A DNA stretch of 40,235 bases from an uncultured Clostridia bacterium (GTDB taxonomy: Bacteria; Bacillota; Clostridia; Christensenellales; UBA1242): positions 1-40,235 of the forward strand of contig CAMSQA010000011.1 in NCBI GenBank assembly GCA_947062475.1, written 5' to 3'. Of the stretch, positions 25,692 to 33,834 are shown piece after piece. Every line of letters begins with the position of its first letter. The stretch's first letter is position 1. The notes under the pieces are model-generated. The model was not told the DNA's origin. It saw nothing but the letters and a program-made list of their open reading frames with translations, and did no database searches. Both the position numbers and the translations under genes were made by a program.

Positions 25692-25955
25692 ATGATAGGT
25701 GTAGGAAATGTTGTGATGGCAACTGCTGGAAAGGAAAAAGGCGGACTATTCGTAGTGGTCGCTCTAGATGATAAATATGCTTATTTATCAGATGGAAAAA
25801 GGCTTAAATTTAATAAGCCAAAACGAAAAAGCTTTAAGCATTTAAAGCAATTTGACTTACAGTCTTTAAGTGAAGAAGAGGTCACCGATCAAAACGAGAG
25901 GACTAATGCTAGAATTAGAAAATTTTTATCAAATATAAGGAGTGAACATGTCTAA
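25692..25955 (+). CDS. KOW-domain RNA-binding protein (L14e-like)
   Basis: 87 residues. The N-terminus [32 protein letters not shown] is a KOW segment like that of ribosomal protein L14e/L24. A basic patch ([12 protein letters not shown]) and a charged helical tail follow. A small KOW protein is commonly found between map and infA in Bacillota; its function is not settled, and rRNA binding is likely from the fold. It overlaps the start of infA by eight bases. Confidence 0.85.
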   Translation: MIGVGNVVMATAGKEKGGLFVVVALDDKYAYLSDGKRLKFNKPKRKSFKHLKQFDLQSLSEEEVTDQNERTNARIRKFLSNIRSEHV

Positions 25956-26169
25956 GGAAGATGTAATTGAATTTGAGGGAGTAGTAGAAGAAGTGCTTCC
26001 AAATACCACTTTCAGAGTTCGTCTTGCAAACGGACATGAAATCATTACTTATCTTTCAGGAAAACTTAGAAAAAATTATATCAAAGTTTTGGAAGGAGAT
26101 AAAGTCAAAGTAGAAATGAGTCCTTATGATTTGACTAAGGGCAGAATTACTTGGAGAGATAAGGGCTAA
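25948..26169 (+). CDS. infA: Translation initiation factor IF-1
   Basis: 73 residues, an OB fold beginning [19 protein letters not shown] and ending [19 protein letters not shown] and [27 protein letters not shown] are diagnostic. IF-1 blocks the A site during initiation. AAGGAG (25937-25942) lies five bases before the ATG at 25948; a GTG two codons earlier overlaps that site and is rejected. Confidence 0.98.
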   Translation: MSKEDVIEFEGVVEEVLPNTTFRVRLANGHEIITYLSGKLRKNYIKVLEGDKVKVEMSPYDLTKGRITWRDKG

Positions 26170-26185
26170 AAAGGAGAAAATTTTT

Positions 26186-26302
26186 ATGAAAGTCAGAGCA
26201 TCTGTTAAGCCTATTTGTGACAAGTGTAGAGTTATTAAAAGAGATGGCAAAGTTATGGTCATCTGTTCTAAAAGTGCAAAACACAAACAAGTTCAAGGCT
26301 AA
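26186..26302 (+). CDS. rpmJ: 50S ribosomal protein L36 (bL36), zinc form
   Basis: A 38-residue gene short enough to be missed by length cut-offs. It begins [20 protein letters not shown] and ends SAKHKQVQG. The zinc ligands are C11, C14, C27 and H33. The usual form has one residue fewer between the last Cys and His (ENPKH against SKSAKH here), a minor variation. AAGGAG lies just upstream, and the gene sits in its standard place between infA and rpsM. Confidence 0.96.
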   Translation: MKVRASVKPICDKCRVIKRDGKVMVICSKSAKHKQVQG

Positions 26303-26326
26303 AATTAAAAAATGGAGGATAAATAA

Positions 26327-26704
26327 ATGGCAAGAATTGCTGGTGTAGACCTGCCTAGAGAAAAAAGATTAGAGCTTGGTCTTACCTATATCTATGGTAT
26401 TGGAAGAGTAACTTCTAATAAAATCTGCGAAGAGACAGGGGTCAGTGCGGACATTCGCGTAAAAGACCTTACAGACGATCAAATCGCAAAACTTCGTAAT
26501 TATATCGAACATAACCTTCTTGTTGAAGGTGAACTTCGCAAAAAAGTCGATATGGACATCAAAAAGCTTATTGAAATAGGCTGCTATCGTGGTGTTCGTC
26601 ACCGCAAAGGACTCCCAGTAAGAGGTCAAAGCACTAAAAATAATGCAAGAACAAGAAAAGGACCAAAGAGAGTTGTTGCTGGAAGCTCTAAGAAAGGTAA
26701 GTAG
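26327..26704 (+). CDS. rpsM: 30S ribosomal protein S13 (uS13)
   Basis: 125 residues. [25 protein letters not shown] and the basic C-terminal tail RGLPVRGQ-type segment ([20 protein letters not shown]) are diagnostic. S13 contacts the P-site tRNA and forms intersubunit bridges. GGAGG precedes the ATG. Confidence 0.98.
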   Translation: MARIAGVDLPREKRLELGLTYIYGIGRVTSNKICEETGVSADIRVKDLTDDQIAKLRNYIEHNLLVEGELRKKVDMDIKKLIEIGCYRGVRHRKGLPVRGQSTKNNARTRKGPKRVVAGSSKKGK

Positions 26705-26712
26705 GAGGAATA

Positions 26713-27114
26713 ATGGCAACTAAACAAACTTCTAATAAGAAAACAACTAAAAAAAGAATCAGCAAAAATATTTCTGCTGGACAAGTGCATATCAAAACTT
26801 CTTTCAACAACACGATTGTAAGTTTTTCTGATTGTGACGGCAACGTTCTTTCTTGGTGCTCTTCAGGAAAACTTGGGCTTAAAGGTTCAAAGAAAAGCAC
26901 ACCATTTGCTGCTCAATCTTGCGTTGAAGACGCTGCAAAAGTCGCTAAAGAACATGGAATTAAAACTGTTGAAGTTTTTGTTAAAGGACCAGGAAGCGGT
27001 AGAGAACTTGCTATCCGTTCACTTCAAAACTGCGAACTTAATGTAACCATGATTAAGGATGTTTCTCCAATCGCTCATAACGGTTGCAGACCTCCTAAAA
27101 CAAGAAGAATATAA
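26713..27114 (+). CDS. rpsK: 30S ribosomal protein S11 (uS11)
   Basis: 133 residues. [44 protein letters not shown] and the C-terminal [12 protein letters not shown] are diagnostic. S11 lies on the platform near the mRNA exit. AGGAGG directly precedes the ATG. Confidence 0.98.
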   Translation: MATKQTSNKKTTKKRISKNISAGQVHIKTSFNNTIVSFSDCDGNVLSWCSSGKLGLKGSKKSTPFAAQSCVEDAAKVAKEHGIKTVEVFVKGPGSGRELAIRSLQNCELNVTMIKDVSPIAHNGCRPPKTRRI

Positions 27115-27126
27115 AAGGAGAGTAAA

Positions 27127-27753
27127 ATGGCAAGAACTATTGAACCAGATTGCCGTCAATGTAGAAGAGAAGGTTGCAAACTCTTCCTTAAAGGCGAAAG
27201 ATGCACTACTAAGAAATGTGCAATGGAAAGACGCCCTGTTATCCCAGGACAACATGGCAACTCAAAACGCAGAGTAGCTTTCTCAGAATACGGCACTCAA
27301 CTCAGAGAAAAACAAAAAGTAAAAAGAATGTATGGTGTTCTCGAAAGACAATTTAGAGAATATTATGACAAAGCAAATAAAATGCAAGGTGTAACTGGTG
27401 AAAATATGCTTTCTTTAATTGAAAGACGCCTTGACAATGTTGTTTACAGAATGGGAATTGGAGCAAGCCGCAAGCAAGCTCGTCAAATTGTAAACCATGG
27501 TCTTATCACTGTAAATGGTAGAAGAGTAAACATCGCTTCTTATCAGGTAAAAGCTGGTGACCAAATTGCAATCAAAGAAAACAAACAAAACAATGAAATG
27601 TTTAAATCCCTTAGAGGCAGCAAAATTGTTATGCCTAAGTGGGTGGAATTTGATACAAACACTTTCTCTGGGAAAATCGTAGCACTTCCTAGCAGGGAAG
27701 ATGTCGATGCAGACATCAAAGAACAACTTATTGTCGAATTATACTCGAGATAA
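27127..27753 (+). CDS. rpsD: 30S ribosomal protein S4 (uS4), zinc-binding form
   Basis: 208 residues. The N-terminal region carries Cys residues at 9, 12, 17, 26 and 31, so this is the zinc-binding form, followed by RRPVIPGQHG. The S4 RNA-binding domain is clear (RLDNVVYRMGIGASRKQARQIV and HGLITVNGRRVNI). S4 nucleates 30S assembly and autoregulates the alpha operon in E. coli. GGAG precedes the ATG. Confidence 0.98.
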   Translation: MARTIEPDCRQCRREGCKLFLKGERCTTKKCAMERRPVIPGQHGNSKRRVAFSEYGTQLREKQKVKRMYGVLERQFREYYDKANKMQGVTGENMLSLIERRLDNVVYRMGIGASRKQARQIVNHGLITVNGRRVNIASYQVKAGDQIAIKENKQNNEMFKSLRGSKIVMPKWVEFDTNTFSGKIVALPSREDVDADIKEQLIVELYSR

Positions 27754-27771
27754 TAAGGGAGGTAAATTTAT

Positions 27772-28722
27772 ATGGAAATGGAAAGACCTAGAATTACTTG
27801 TGAAGAAACTGACAACGGCTCTTTTGCTAGATTTGTTGTTGAACCACTTGAAAAAGGATATGGTATTACTCTGGGCAACGCAATGAGAAGAACTCTTCTT
27901 TCAGCTTTGCCAGGTTCAGCCCCAATTGCTATACGTATTGCAGGGGTAAGTCATGAGTTTTCAACTATCAGAGGGGTGACTGAAGATGTTGTTGATATTA
28001 TACTTAATCTAAAAAGTCTTGCAGTAAAATGTAAAGATCAAAGTCGTGATTTTGTCACCTATCTTCATCTTAGAAAAACTGGTGCAGGAGATGTTTCTGC
28101 AAAAGATTTCGATGCTAACTCTGATGTTGATATTTTAAATCCAGACTTGCACATATGCACAATGGATGAAGGCGCTATGCTTGATATGGATATCATGATT
28201 GGCAATGGAAGAGGTTATGTCCCAAATAATGAAAACAAAGAAAAGTTTGACAATATCGACTATATCGCAATGGATTCACTTTTCTCACCTGTAAAAAGAG
28301 TGAATTTCAATGTCGAAAGCACTCGTGTAGGTCAAAGTGTGAATTTTGATAAACTTACTTTAGAGGTTGAGACAAACGGCACAACTCCAGCAAGAGAAAT
28401 TGTTTCACTTGCAGGAAAGATTGTTATGGAACATATTAATCTTTTCGTTGAACTTTGTGCAAATATTGCAAATTCAGATATTTTAGTTTCTCGTGAAGAA
28501 GATAAACAAGTTAAACTTATGGAACTTCCTATCGAAGAAATGGATCTTTCTGTTCGTTCATACAACTGCTTAAAGAGAGCAGGCATCAACAATGTTGAAG
28601 ACCTCACAAAGAAAACAAGAGGCGATATGCTTAAGGTGAAAAATCTTGGTATCAAATCTATAGATGAGGTTATTGCTAAACTTGAAAGTTATGGACTTTC
28701 TCTTCGTAAGGACGAAGACTAA
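27772..28722 (+). CDS. rpoA: RNA polymerase alpha subunit
   Basis: 316 residues. The N-terminal dimerisation domain contains FVVEPLEKGYGITLGNAMRRTLLSALPG and ends near residue 230. After a short linker comes the C-terminal domain with MDLSVRSYNCLKRAGINNVEDL and KNLGIKSIDEVIAKL, which binds UP elements and activators. GGGAGG lies before the ATG. The order rpsD-rpoA-rplQ is the standard bacterial one. Confidence 0.98.
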   Translation: MEMERPRITCEETDNGSFARFVVEPLEKGYGITLGNAMRRTLLSALPGSAPIAIRIAGVSHEFSTIRGVTEDVVDIILNLKSLAVKCKDQSRDFVTYLHLRKTGAGDVSAKDFDANSDVDILNPDLHICTMDEGAMLDMDIMIGNGRGYVPNNENKEKFDNIDYIAMDSLFSPVKRVNFNVESTRVGQSVNFDKLTLEVETNGTTPAREIVSLAGKIVMEHINLFVELCANIANSDILVSREEDKQVKLMELPIEEMDLSVRSYNCLKRAGINNVEDLTKKTRGDMLKVKNLGIKSIDEVIAKLESYGLSLRKDED

Positions 28723-28742
28723 ACAAATAAAGGAGAAAAACA

Positions 28743-29252
28743 ATGGCTAATGCAAAACTCGGCAGACCAAGTAAGGAAAAAGACTCTATGCTTAGAGGGC
28801 TTGTTTCTGACCTTCTCTGGTTTGGAAAAATAGAGACAACTGTAGCTCGTGCTAAGTCAGTAAGAAGTCAGGCAGAAAAAATCTTAACTCTTGCTATCAA
28901 TTCTTACGAAGATATCGTAAAAGTTGAAAAAGAAATCAAAGATGAAAAGGGAATCAAAGTTAAAACAACTGTTACAAACGATGGTCCTAAAAAACTTTCT
29001 GCTCGCAGAGCTATGATGGCTTATCTTATGGACAGACAAGAGCAAAGAAAAGATAAGGAAAGCATTGAAGCTTTCACTGCAAGAACTAAGGATATCAAAC
29101 ATCCTCTTCTTGAAAAAATCTTCAACCTTTATGCTCCAAAATATGCTGCTCGTATCAAGGAAGTAGGACAGGGCGGTGGTTATACAAGAATTGTGAAACT
29201 TGGTGCTCGTAAAGGCGATAGTGCTGAAATGGCAATCGTTGAATTGATTTAA
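28743..29252 (+). CDS. rplQ: 50S ribosomal protein L17 (bL17), enlarged
   Basis: 169 residues against about 115-130 normally. The N-terminal KLGRPSKEKDSMLRGLVSDLLWFGKIETTVARAKSVRS and the C-terminal GGGYTRIVKLGARKGDSAEMAIVELI are clear L17. The extra length lies in the middle, about residues 58-105 (for example DIVKVEKEIKDEKGIKVKTT), a charged, helix-forming insertion. The frame is intact and composition matches neighbours, so this looks like a lineage-specific expansion, not a fusion. Confidence 0.95.
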   Translation: MANAKLGRPSKEKDSMLRGLVSDLLWFGKIETTVARAKSVRSQAEKILTLAINSYEDIVKVEKEIKDEKGIKVKTTVTNDGPKKLSARRAMMAYLMDRQEQRKDKESIEAFTARTKDIKHPLLEKIFNLYAPKYAARIKEVGQGGGYTRIVKLGARKGDSAEMAIVELI

Positions 29253-29289
29253 TCAAACATTTTTGCTTAAAATAATGAAAATATGATAA

Positions 29290-29317
29290 AAAACACTCGA
29301 AAGACGGGTGTTTTTTT
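29290..29317 (+). terminator. Terminator of the ribosomal super-operon
   Basis: ACACTCG (29293-29299) pairs with CGGGTGT (29305-29311) over an AAAGA loop and is followed by T6-T7. It is the first strong intrinsic terminator after rpsJ. Confidence 0.92.
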
Positions 29318-29347
29318 GCATTTTGATTGGAATATTGCAAAAGGATC

Positions 29348-29375
29348 TTGACTCCCCCCCCCCGTATGATATAAT
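29348..29375 (+). promoter_or_regulatory. Promoter with C10 tract in the spacer (candidate phase-variable)
   Basis: TTGACT (29348-29353), then ten consecutive C (29354-29363), GTATGA, and a perfect TATAAT (29370-29375) with the extended -10 TGA in front. The spacer is 16 bases. Gain of one C would give the optimal 17, so slippage in the tract should alter promoter strength. A second promoter of the same design lies at 39305-39337. Confidence 0.85.
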
Positions 29376-29395
29376 AGTAAAAACGGGAGGTAATA

Positions 29396-30751
29396 ATGGT
29401 AAAAACTTGGGAAGTTGGTCAAAAGATCACTGTAAAAGATATCAATGAATACATCAAAAGTTTAATTGATGAAGTTGGCGATGGTGAAGGATATAATTAT
29501 GATTATATGGTTGGTTTAGTTGACAAAAATGAAAAAGTTGTATGTAATAGAGAAGATTGCAATTTGATTAAATATGCATTGTGGAAAACTTTATCAAATA
29601 ATCGCATTGGCTGGTATACTTTTAGTATTAGATCTAATATTTTTTCTACGATGAAGAGATGCCTTGCTGAGATAGAAGAGGTCACTCAGGAAAATGCTGA
29701 TGATTTAATTGATTTATATAAAAATTATATTAATATTGCTAGTAAGGAGTATGTTTTAAAATTCTTTTTTGCTGATGAAAATAATATTAATAGAGATTTA
29801 TTTTCGGCTATTTCGGAATATCGCAACAAAATAAATATTAAAGATGAAAAAGTGGCTAAAGAATATGATGAAAAGTTTTATAATCTGCAAAAAGACTATT
29901 TTAAGTTTTATACAGACAATTACCTAAATCAAAAAAAATATACACTTGCAAAAACTTATTATGGGTATAGATATTCCAATTTATATGAAATAAACAGCAA
30001 GCATCTTAAAAATCTCATATTTGAAGCTGATGCAAAAGGCGATGTTGGATTTTTTGCAAGTTTAAACAAATATCAGATGCAACAGCTGGCAGATAAAATA
30101 GATGCAGATAAACAGATGGATAAATTTCAGACAAAAGAGATAAAGCAACTGTTTAAAACTGCTAATGCCACAACAAAAAAACTTGACTTTAAAAAGAAGG
30201 TTGGTGATGCTGTTGAAACCATCAAAGATCATACTTTTGCGATTGTTCTTTGTGCAGTTATGCTTCCTGGAGTATTGGGCGCCAGCCATCACTTATGGCA
30301 TATGGTTGGTAAAGAAATTGAAAAGGGTAAAGATCTTGTTCAAATTGAAACCAATGTTGAAAATGGCACTGGATTTTCAAAATTTACTGGAAATGCCATA
30401 TTAGCTACTCAACAGGATGGCAAATATTTTGCTGAAGTATTTGGAATTGCAGTCAAAGAAGTTGGCAACAAACCAGAATTTTGCAGTGTTTATTTTGAAG
30501 TAGATAAAGATACATATGACGAAATCTATAAATACTATGATATTGAATATGAATATGGCAAAGAGGGTCAGCTTGTTGGTGCAAAAAACAAACTCAGAAC
30601 CAATCTTGAAGTATGCGGTTTAGCAAAGTCAACTCGTGCAGACTGGGATATCATGGATAAATTGGCTGAAAAAATTACTAAAAACAGCCCAAAAGGTATC
30701 GTTTGGCAAAACGCAAATGCTGACGCGATTGATATAGAACCTGAAATGTAA
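29396..30751 (+). CDS. Unrecognised protein with one internal transmembrane helix
   Basis: A 451-residue protein. The N-terminal 275 residues are helical and charged (rich in Lys, Tyr, Asn and Asp). A single hydrophobic stretch lies at about 279-300 (TFAIVLCAVMLPGVLGASHH). The remaining 150 residues are a mixed alpha/beta region ending DAIDIEPEM. There is no N-terminal signal peptide, so the topology would be N-terminal half inside and C-terminal half outside, or the reverse. GGGAGG lies five bases before the ATG. It is driven by the C10-spacer promoter, which suggests variable, surface-related expression. I do not recognise the family. Confidence 0.75.
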   Translation: MVKTWEVGQKITVKDINEYIKSLIDEVGDGEGYNYDYMVGLVDKNEKVVCNREDCNLIKYALWKTLSNNRIGWYTFSIRSNIFSTMKRCLAEIEEVTQENADDLIDLYKNYINIASKEYVLKFFFADENNINRDLFSAISEYRNKINIKDEKVAKEYDEKFYNLQKDYFKFYTDNYLNQKKYTLAKTYYGYRYSNLYEINSKHLKNLIFEADAKGDVGFFASLNKYQMQQLADKIDADKQMDKFQTKEIKQLFKTANATTKKLDFKKKVGDAVETIKDHTFAIVLCAVMLPGVLGASHHLWHMVGKEIEKGKDLVQIETNVENGTGFSKFTGNAILATQQDGKYFAEVFGIAVKEVGNKPEFCSVYFEVDKDTYDEIYKYYDIEYEYGKEGQLVGAKNKLRTNLEVCGLAKSTRADWDIMDKLAEKITKNSPKGIVWQNANADAIDIEPEM

Positions 30752-30840
30752 TTATTCTATACTCAAGTAGATTTTTTGTTTTAAAAAAATATTTGCTTAG
30801 CTTTTTATGTTTTTATTTAAAAAAATTGTGAGAGATTATA

Positions 30841-30869
30841 TTGATTTACTGATTTTTTTGTGTTAAACT
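30841..30869 (+). promoter_or_regulatory. Putative promoter of the duplicated acidic protein
   Basis: TTGATT (30841-30846), a 17-base spacer holding a T7 run, and TAAACT (30864-30869), 28 bases before the ATG. Confidence 0.5.
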
Positions 30870-30896
30870 ATTTACAACTTAAGAATAGGGGGTAAT

Positions 30897-32321
30897 ATGG
30901 GCTGGTATGGAGATTTTAGTTTGGAATATAAAGGCAAGGATAATGAAAAGTTTGTAAAGCTTGCAAAACTTATTATTCCAAACTATGTAGAAAGATTTGA
31001 GGAAGATAAAAATGTTTTAAATTGCACAAGAAGTTTATCTTGGTATACAGCAGAAACTGATGTTGAAAAAATTATGTCTTACTTAAATAATGAAGATGAA
31101 ATTGAAATGTATATAGCTGGAGAAACAAGTCCTATCGTCTCAAAGAAGCTTGCTGATGAACATAATCTTTCTTATGAATATTTAGAAGAAGATGATTATT
31201 ATGATGAAGATTATGATGACGAAAATGGTGACGAAGATGAAGAAGAGGATGACGAAGAAGTCCAACTAAATGAAGAAATTCTTAAATTTAAGAAAACAAA
31301 AAATAAAGTTGAGATGAAATGTGACTTCTATGACGATCAAAGATACACTTCTGAAGGTTTAGGAAAGCTTGAAGAGCTTTATTATTATGATAAAGAAAAC
31401 ACTTATGATTTTGATGAATACTTAAAACTTGTAAGCTCAATAGTTGAAAACGATCCAGAAATGCAAGAGATTGCTTGTAAATTTTTGACAGAAATGAATA
31501 AAATTGTAAATACAAATGTTTCTGATAGAGTTAAAGAATTTCTTGTTTCTGCAAAAGATAGCTTAAGTTTGATGAAATATTTAAATGCAACAGAAAACGT
31601 TGTAGACTCAAAACAAAGCAAGGAAGGTATTTGGAATGGAGAATACCGTTTGGTTTATAGTGGCAAAGATAAAGAAAAGTTTGTTAAGCTTGCAAAAATA
31701 ATTATTCCAAATTTCGAAGAGAAATTTAATGTTAGTATGTATGAAGATGAAGATGAGGCAACTTTGCTTGAAAAAAAGAGTTTTTCTTGGAATACTGCAG
31801 AAACTGATGTTGAAAAAATTTTATCTTATTTAAATGACAATGATGAAATAGAAATGGTTGTAGTAGGAGATACTTGCCCTACAACTACGAGAAAAATTGC
31901 TGAAAATTCTATTTACTCTTATAGACCTTATTTGGCATTTGATTATAATGACGATGATGAAGTTGAAATAGTAGGTGAAACTCTTTTTTATAAGAAAGAC
32001 AATGGAAAAGTTGTTATGAAATGCGATTTTTATGATAATCAAAGATTAAAATCTGTGAACTTGGGTTTAAGTGAAGAATTTAATGCTTATGATAACAAGA
32101 ATACTTATGATTTTGACAAGTATTTAGACCTTGTTTATTCAACAATCAAAGATGACCAAGAATTGCAAGATATTGCTTGTAAATTTTTGACAGAAATGAA
32201 AAAGAATGTTTCAAGCACGGCTTCTGAAAGAGTTAAAGAATTTCTTGAATCTGCAAAAGATAGTAAAAGTTTGCTAAATTTCTTAAATTCAAGAGAAATA
32301 GAAGATGAAATTGAAATGTAA
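30897..32321 (+). CDS. Unrecognised acidic protein made of two tandem copies of one domain
   Basis: A 474-residue, strongly acidic protein that starts MGWYGDFSLEYKGKDNEKF with an AGGGGG ribosome binding site. Residues 1 to about 238 and about 242 to 474 are clear repeats of each other. Matching segments are KFVKLAK(L/I)IIPN, then TAETDVEKI, DEIEM, MKCDFYD(D/N)QR, NTYDFD(E/D/K)YL, IACKFLTEM and RVKEFL(V/E)SAKDS. The first copy carries an extra Asp/Glu-rich loop (about residues 96-122). There is no signal peptide or membrane helix, so it is probably cytoplasmic. The C-terminus is EIEDEIEM. Function unknown; the duplicated unit may be a binding module. A clean terminator follows. Confidence 0.8.
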   Translation: MGWYGDFSLEYKGKDNEKFVKLAKLIIPNYVERFEEDKNVLNCTRSLSWYTAETDVEKIMSYLNNEDEIEMYIAGETSPIVSKKLADEHNLSYEYLEEDDYYDEDYDDENGDEDEEEDDEEVQLNEEILKFKKTKNKVEMKCDFYDDQRYTSEGLGKLEELYYYDKENTYDFDEYLKLVSSIVENDPEMQEIACKFLTEMNKIVNTNVSDRVKEFLVSAKDSLSLMKYLNATENVVDSKQSKEGIWNGEYRLVYSGKDKEKFVKLAKIIIPNFEEKFNVSMYEDEDEATLLEKKSFSWNTAETDVEKILSYLNDNDEIEMVVVGDTCPTTTRKIAENSIYSYRPYLAFDYNDDDEVEIVGETLFYKKDNGKVVMKCDFYDNQRLKSVNLGLSEEFNAYDNKNTYDFDKYLDLVYSTIKDDQELQDIACKFLTEMKKNVSSTASERVKEFLESAKDSKSLLNFLNSREIEDEIEM

Positions 32322-32336
32322 AATAAGAACAATATT

Positions 32337-32365
32337 AAGCACTTATAGACCTAAGTGCTTTTATT
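32337..32365 (+). terminator. Intrinsic terminator
   Basis: AAGCACTTA (32337-32345) pairs perfectly with TAAGTGCTT (32352-32360), followed by TTATTTT. Confidence 0.9.
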
Positions 32366-32425
32366 TTATATTAATAAAAAGACTTATTTTTAGTTATTCT
32401 GTTTCAATTTACCGATTGTTTATGA

Positions 32426-32431
32426 TATAAT
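32426..32431 (+). promoter_or_regulatory. Extended -10 element before dtd
   Basis: TATGATATAAT (32421-32431) contains TGATATAAT, an extended -10. A -35 box is poor. The same eleven bases form the -10 of both poly-C promoters. Confidence 0.55.
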
Positions 32432-32451
32432 CCTTATTAAAGGAGTAAAAT

Positions 32452-32898
32452 ATGCGTGCGGTTGTTCAAAGAGTTTTATCGGCAAGTTTGAAAGTGGATG
32501 GCAAACTTATTTCTCAAATAGGCAGTGGGATGGTTATATTTTTAGGTGTAGGCAAGGAAGATAGTCTTGAAGATATTGACAAAATGGCATTAAAAATCTC
32601 AAAATTACGAATTTTTGAGGATGATAATGGTAAAATGAACCTTTCGATCAAAGATATAGGCGGGGAGATTTTGCTTGTCAGTCAGTTTACCTTATTTGCA
32701 GACTGTTCTCATGGCAATAGACCTAGTTTTTTTGATGCTGAAAAGCCTGAAAGAGCAAATGAGTTTTATCAGAATATGCAAAAAAGGCTAATAGAAGAAG
32801 GAATGACTGTCAAAATGGGAATATTTGGGGCTGATATGAAAATAGAAGCGTTAAATGATGGTCCAGTTACGATTTGCATTGACAGCAAAATGATATAA
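32452..32898 (+). CDS. dtd: D-aminoacyl-tRNA deacylase
   Basis: 148 residues, the usual length. Hydrolyses D-aminoacyl-tRNA, preventing D-amino-acid incorporation. Starts MRAVVQRVLSASLKVDG and contains the SQFTLFADCSHGNRPSF substrate-binding segment and the GPVTI motif near the C-terminus (the cross-subunit Gly-Pro that enforces chirality). AAGGAG lies before the ATG. It is preceded by its own extended -10 and followed by a promoter, so it is probably transcribed alone. Confidence 0.97.
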   Translation: MRAVVQRVLSASLKVDGKLISQIGSGMVIFLGVGKEDSLEDIDKMALKISKLRIFEDDNGKMNLSIKDIGGEILLVSQFTLFADCSHGNRPSFFDAEKPERANEFYQNMQKRLIEEGMTVKMGIFGADMKIEALNDGPVTICIDSKMI

Positions 32899-33002
32899 TT
32901 TTTATGTCTTTAAGGCTTTTTTATAAAATGTTAAAAGTCAAAAGGTAAAGGTTTAACATAAATTAAAAAATTTTATTTAAAGATTTTAGACTAGTTTTAC
33001 AA

Positions 33003-33031
33003 TTGACATATTAAACAAAAGCGGTTATACT
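33003..33031 (+). promoter_or_regulatory. Promoter of the PHP-whiA-dnaE operon
   Basis: A perfect TTGACA (33003-33008), a 17-base spacer and TATACT (33026-33031), 38 bases before the ATG. Confidence 0.85.
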
Positions 33032-33068
33032 TAAAATGATGACTTTTTGAGTTTTTATCGGAGGGATT

Positions 33069-33830
33069 ATGATTTTATATGGTGATTATCACACTCATAC
33101 AAAATATTCACGACATGGTCATGGCAAGGGAAGTGTGCTTGAAAATGCTTCTGTGGCACTAAACAAGGGGCTTAAACAAATAGCAATAACCGATCATGGC
33201 TTTAATCATGTTTACTACGGAGTGAGAAGGAAAGACATGACACAGGTGAAAGATGACATATTAAACGCACGTGAAGTGACAGGTGTTGATATTTTGCTTG
33301 GTGTTGAAGCAAACTTAATTTCTCAGATGGGCGATATAGATATAAAAGAAAGTGATTTTGAATTTTTGGATATTCTTTTGATGGGGCATCATACTCTTAT
33401 CAAAGCAACTTCTTTTGATGACACTATGAAGCTTACTCTTGCTAATTTGTTTGGCTCGCCATATTCACCAAGTAAAGAAAGGCTTTCAAGAAACACTACA
33501 TCATTTTTAAGAGCGATCGACAAATATCCTATTGACATTATCACCCATCTAAATTATGGATTTCCAACTGACACTTTGGCGGTTGCAAGACTTGCAAAAG
33601 AGAAGGGAGTTTTGATTGAACTTAATGGGAAGAGGATAAATTTCACAGATAGAGAACTTTTGATTATGGCTGAGGAAGGCGTCAAGTTTATAGTCGATTC
33701 AGATGCACATTCTCCTGAGAGAGTGGGGGAATGCAACAATGCAATCAATACGATTTTTAGACTGGGCTTACCTCTGTCACAAATTGTAAATATAAATAAG
33801 TTGCCTAAATTTTCAGCAAAGAGAGGATGA
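33069..33830 (+). CDS. PHP-domain phosphoesterase (YcdX/histidinol-phosphatase-like)
   Basis: 253 residues, a stand-alone PHP (polymerase and histidinol phosphatase) domain. Metal-binding motifs are in order: DYHTHT (H8, H10), TDHG (D42, H43), GVEAN, MGHH, a further His in THLNYG, and DSDAHSPE near the C-terminus. PHP proteins use a trinuclear metal centre for phosphoester hydrolysis; the substrate here is unknown. GGAGGG precedes the ATG. In many Clostridia a PHP gene lies in the rapZ-yvcK-whiA neighbourhood; here it abuts whiA directly. Confidence 0.9.
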   Translation: MILYGDYHTHTKYSRHGHGKGSVLENASVALNKGLKQIAITDHGFNHVYYGVRRKDMTQVKDDILNAREVTGVDILLGVEANLISQMGDIDIKESDFEFLDILLMGHHTLIKATSFDDTMKLTLANLFGSPYSPSKERLSRNTTSFLRAIDKYPIDIITHLNYGFPTDTLAVARLAKEKGVLIELNGKRINFTDRELLIMAEEGVKFIVDSDAHSPERVGECNNAINTIFRLGLPLSQIVNINKLPKFSAKRG

Positions 33831-33834
33831 TAGA

